7,331 nucleotides of DNA. Source: Steroidobacteraceae bacterium (lineage in GTDB: Bacteria > Pseudomonadota > Gammaproteobacteria > Steroidobacterales > Steroidobacteraceae). Positions 6,758 to 7,331 of the stretch are shown piece after piece. The position numbers and the translations under genes are program-made. The DNA is taken from positions 1-7,331 of the forward strand of contig JAJTCR010000186.1 in NCBI GenBank assembly GCA_021325695.1. The letters run 5' to 3'. Under the pieces are notes generated by a model that had not been told where the DNA came from, searched no databases, and saw nothing but the letters and a program-made list of their open reading frames with translations. Each line of letters starts with the position of its first letter. Position 1 is the stretch's first letter.

Positions 6758-7331
6758 TTCCGGCCTCGCTGTGCTTCGTAACGTCGGCGGGCTTCGCGCA
6801 CCGGCTCGGCCGCCGAGGTCTCCGCGACCGGAACGTCCCACCACTCCCCGCCCGCGCTCGTGGAGCGTTCCGGGTCGGTGTCGATCACCACGACGGCCGT
6901 GCGCGACGCCGCGCGGGCGCGCAGCAATGCTCCGCGCAGCGCTGCGATGCCCGACACCTTCTCTGTCACCGCGCCGAGTGCGCGAGCGTGGGCCGCGAAA
7001 TCGATCGCCGGCGCCGCCGGACTCGCCGCGTCGCCGAGCAGGTTGCCGTGGGGGGCGCCCCCGCAGGCTTGCTGCAGGCGGTGGATGCAGCCGAAGCCGC
7101 GGTTGTCGAGCACGACGACCACGAGCTTGAGCCCGAGCGCGATCGACGTCGCGATCTCCGAATTCATCATCAGGTAACTGCCGTCGCCGACCAGTACGAC
7201 GACTTCGCGGTCGGGCCGGGCGAGCTTGACGCCCAGCCCCCCGGCGATCTCGTAGCCCATGCACGAGTAGCCGTACTCGACGTGGTAGTGACCGGGCCCG
7301 GCGGCGCGCCAGAGCTTGTGCAGTTCGCCCG
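6754..7331 (-). CDS. iolD: 3D-(3,5/4)-trihydroxycyclohexane-1,2-dione hydrolase, C-terminal part (cut by window edge)
   Basis: Open at the right edge; the last 191 residues are visible of a protein that is usually a little over 600. IolD is a thiamine-diphosphate enzyme related to acetolactate synthase that opens the inositol-derived ring to 5-deoxy-glucuronate. The fragment is the cofactor-binding C-terminal domain: GELHKLWRA at its start, then HVEYGYSCMGYEIAGGLG, the ThDP/Mg motif beginning VGDGSYLMMNSEIATS and ending LDN (about fragment residues 47-76), RGFGCIHRLQQACGGAP, DFAAHARALGA, and IDTDPERSTSAGGEWWDVPV close to the C-terminus. These are strongly IolD-like rather than merely acetolactate-synthase-like. 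An internal ATG at 7260 is not the start, since conserved IolD sequence continues upstream of it. The stop overlaps the iolE start. This is the furthest upstream visible gene of the right-hand operon, whose promoter is outside the window. Confidence 0.95.
   Translation of the reverse strand, partial: GELHKLWRAAGPGHYHVEYGYSCMGYEIAGGLGVKLARPDREVVVLVGDGSYLMMNSEIATSIALGLKLVVVVLDNRGFGCIHRLQQACGGAPHGNLLGDAASPAAPAIDFAAHARALGAVTEKVSGIAALRGALLRARAASRTAVVVIDTDPERSTSAGGEWWDVPVAETSAAEPVREARRRYEAQRGRK

Noticed and set aside
1..7331. tRNA, rRNA, CRISPR, insertion sequence, attachment site or riboswitch
   Set aside because: No repeat-spacer pattern, terminal inverted repeats, transposase motif or tRNA-like cloverleaf was seen, and the only non-coding gap is the 125-base promoter region.

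Overview
The window is GC-rich, densely coded and carries no mobile element, RNA gene or CRISPR array that I can see. It suggests a high-GC Gram-negative bacterium, most likely a proteobacterium. That is an inference from base composition, tight gene packing, sec/Tat/lipoprotein export signals and a sigma70-like divergent promoter; no taxonomic marker gene is present.

Layout. On the minus strand, read from right to left, lie the C-terminal part of iolD (7331-6754), iolE (6757-5864) and a PhoD-type phosphatase/phosphodiesterase (5867-4497). Each is joined to the next by a GTGA stop/start overlap. On the plus strand, tail to tail with phoD and only 4 bases away, is a secreted two-domain beta-propeller phytase (2546-4492). 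Upstream of the phytase is a 125-base AT-rich divergent promoter region (2421-2545). From it a second minus-strand operon runs leftwards: an organophosphate:phosphate antiporter-family MFS transporter (2420-1071), a PfkB-family kinase (1061-162) and the start of a putative lipoprotein (165-1, cut by the window edge).

How the genes may work together. Phytase strips phosphates from phytate (myo-inositol hexakisphosphate). PhoD can attack phosphomonoesters or phosphodiesters outside the cytoplasm. The transporter keeps both arginines that bind phosphate in GlpT, so a phosphorylated solute is the likely cargo. IolE and IolD carry out consecutive steps of myo-inositol breakdown (inosose dehydratase, then ring-opening hydrolase). 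Together they look like a locus coupling phosphate release from inositol phosphates to consumption of the inositol ring. The role of the kinase, the true cargo of the transporter and the lipoprotein's role are open. The inositol dehydrogenase (IolG) and the rest of the iol pathway are not in the window and may lie to its right.
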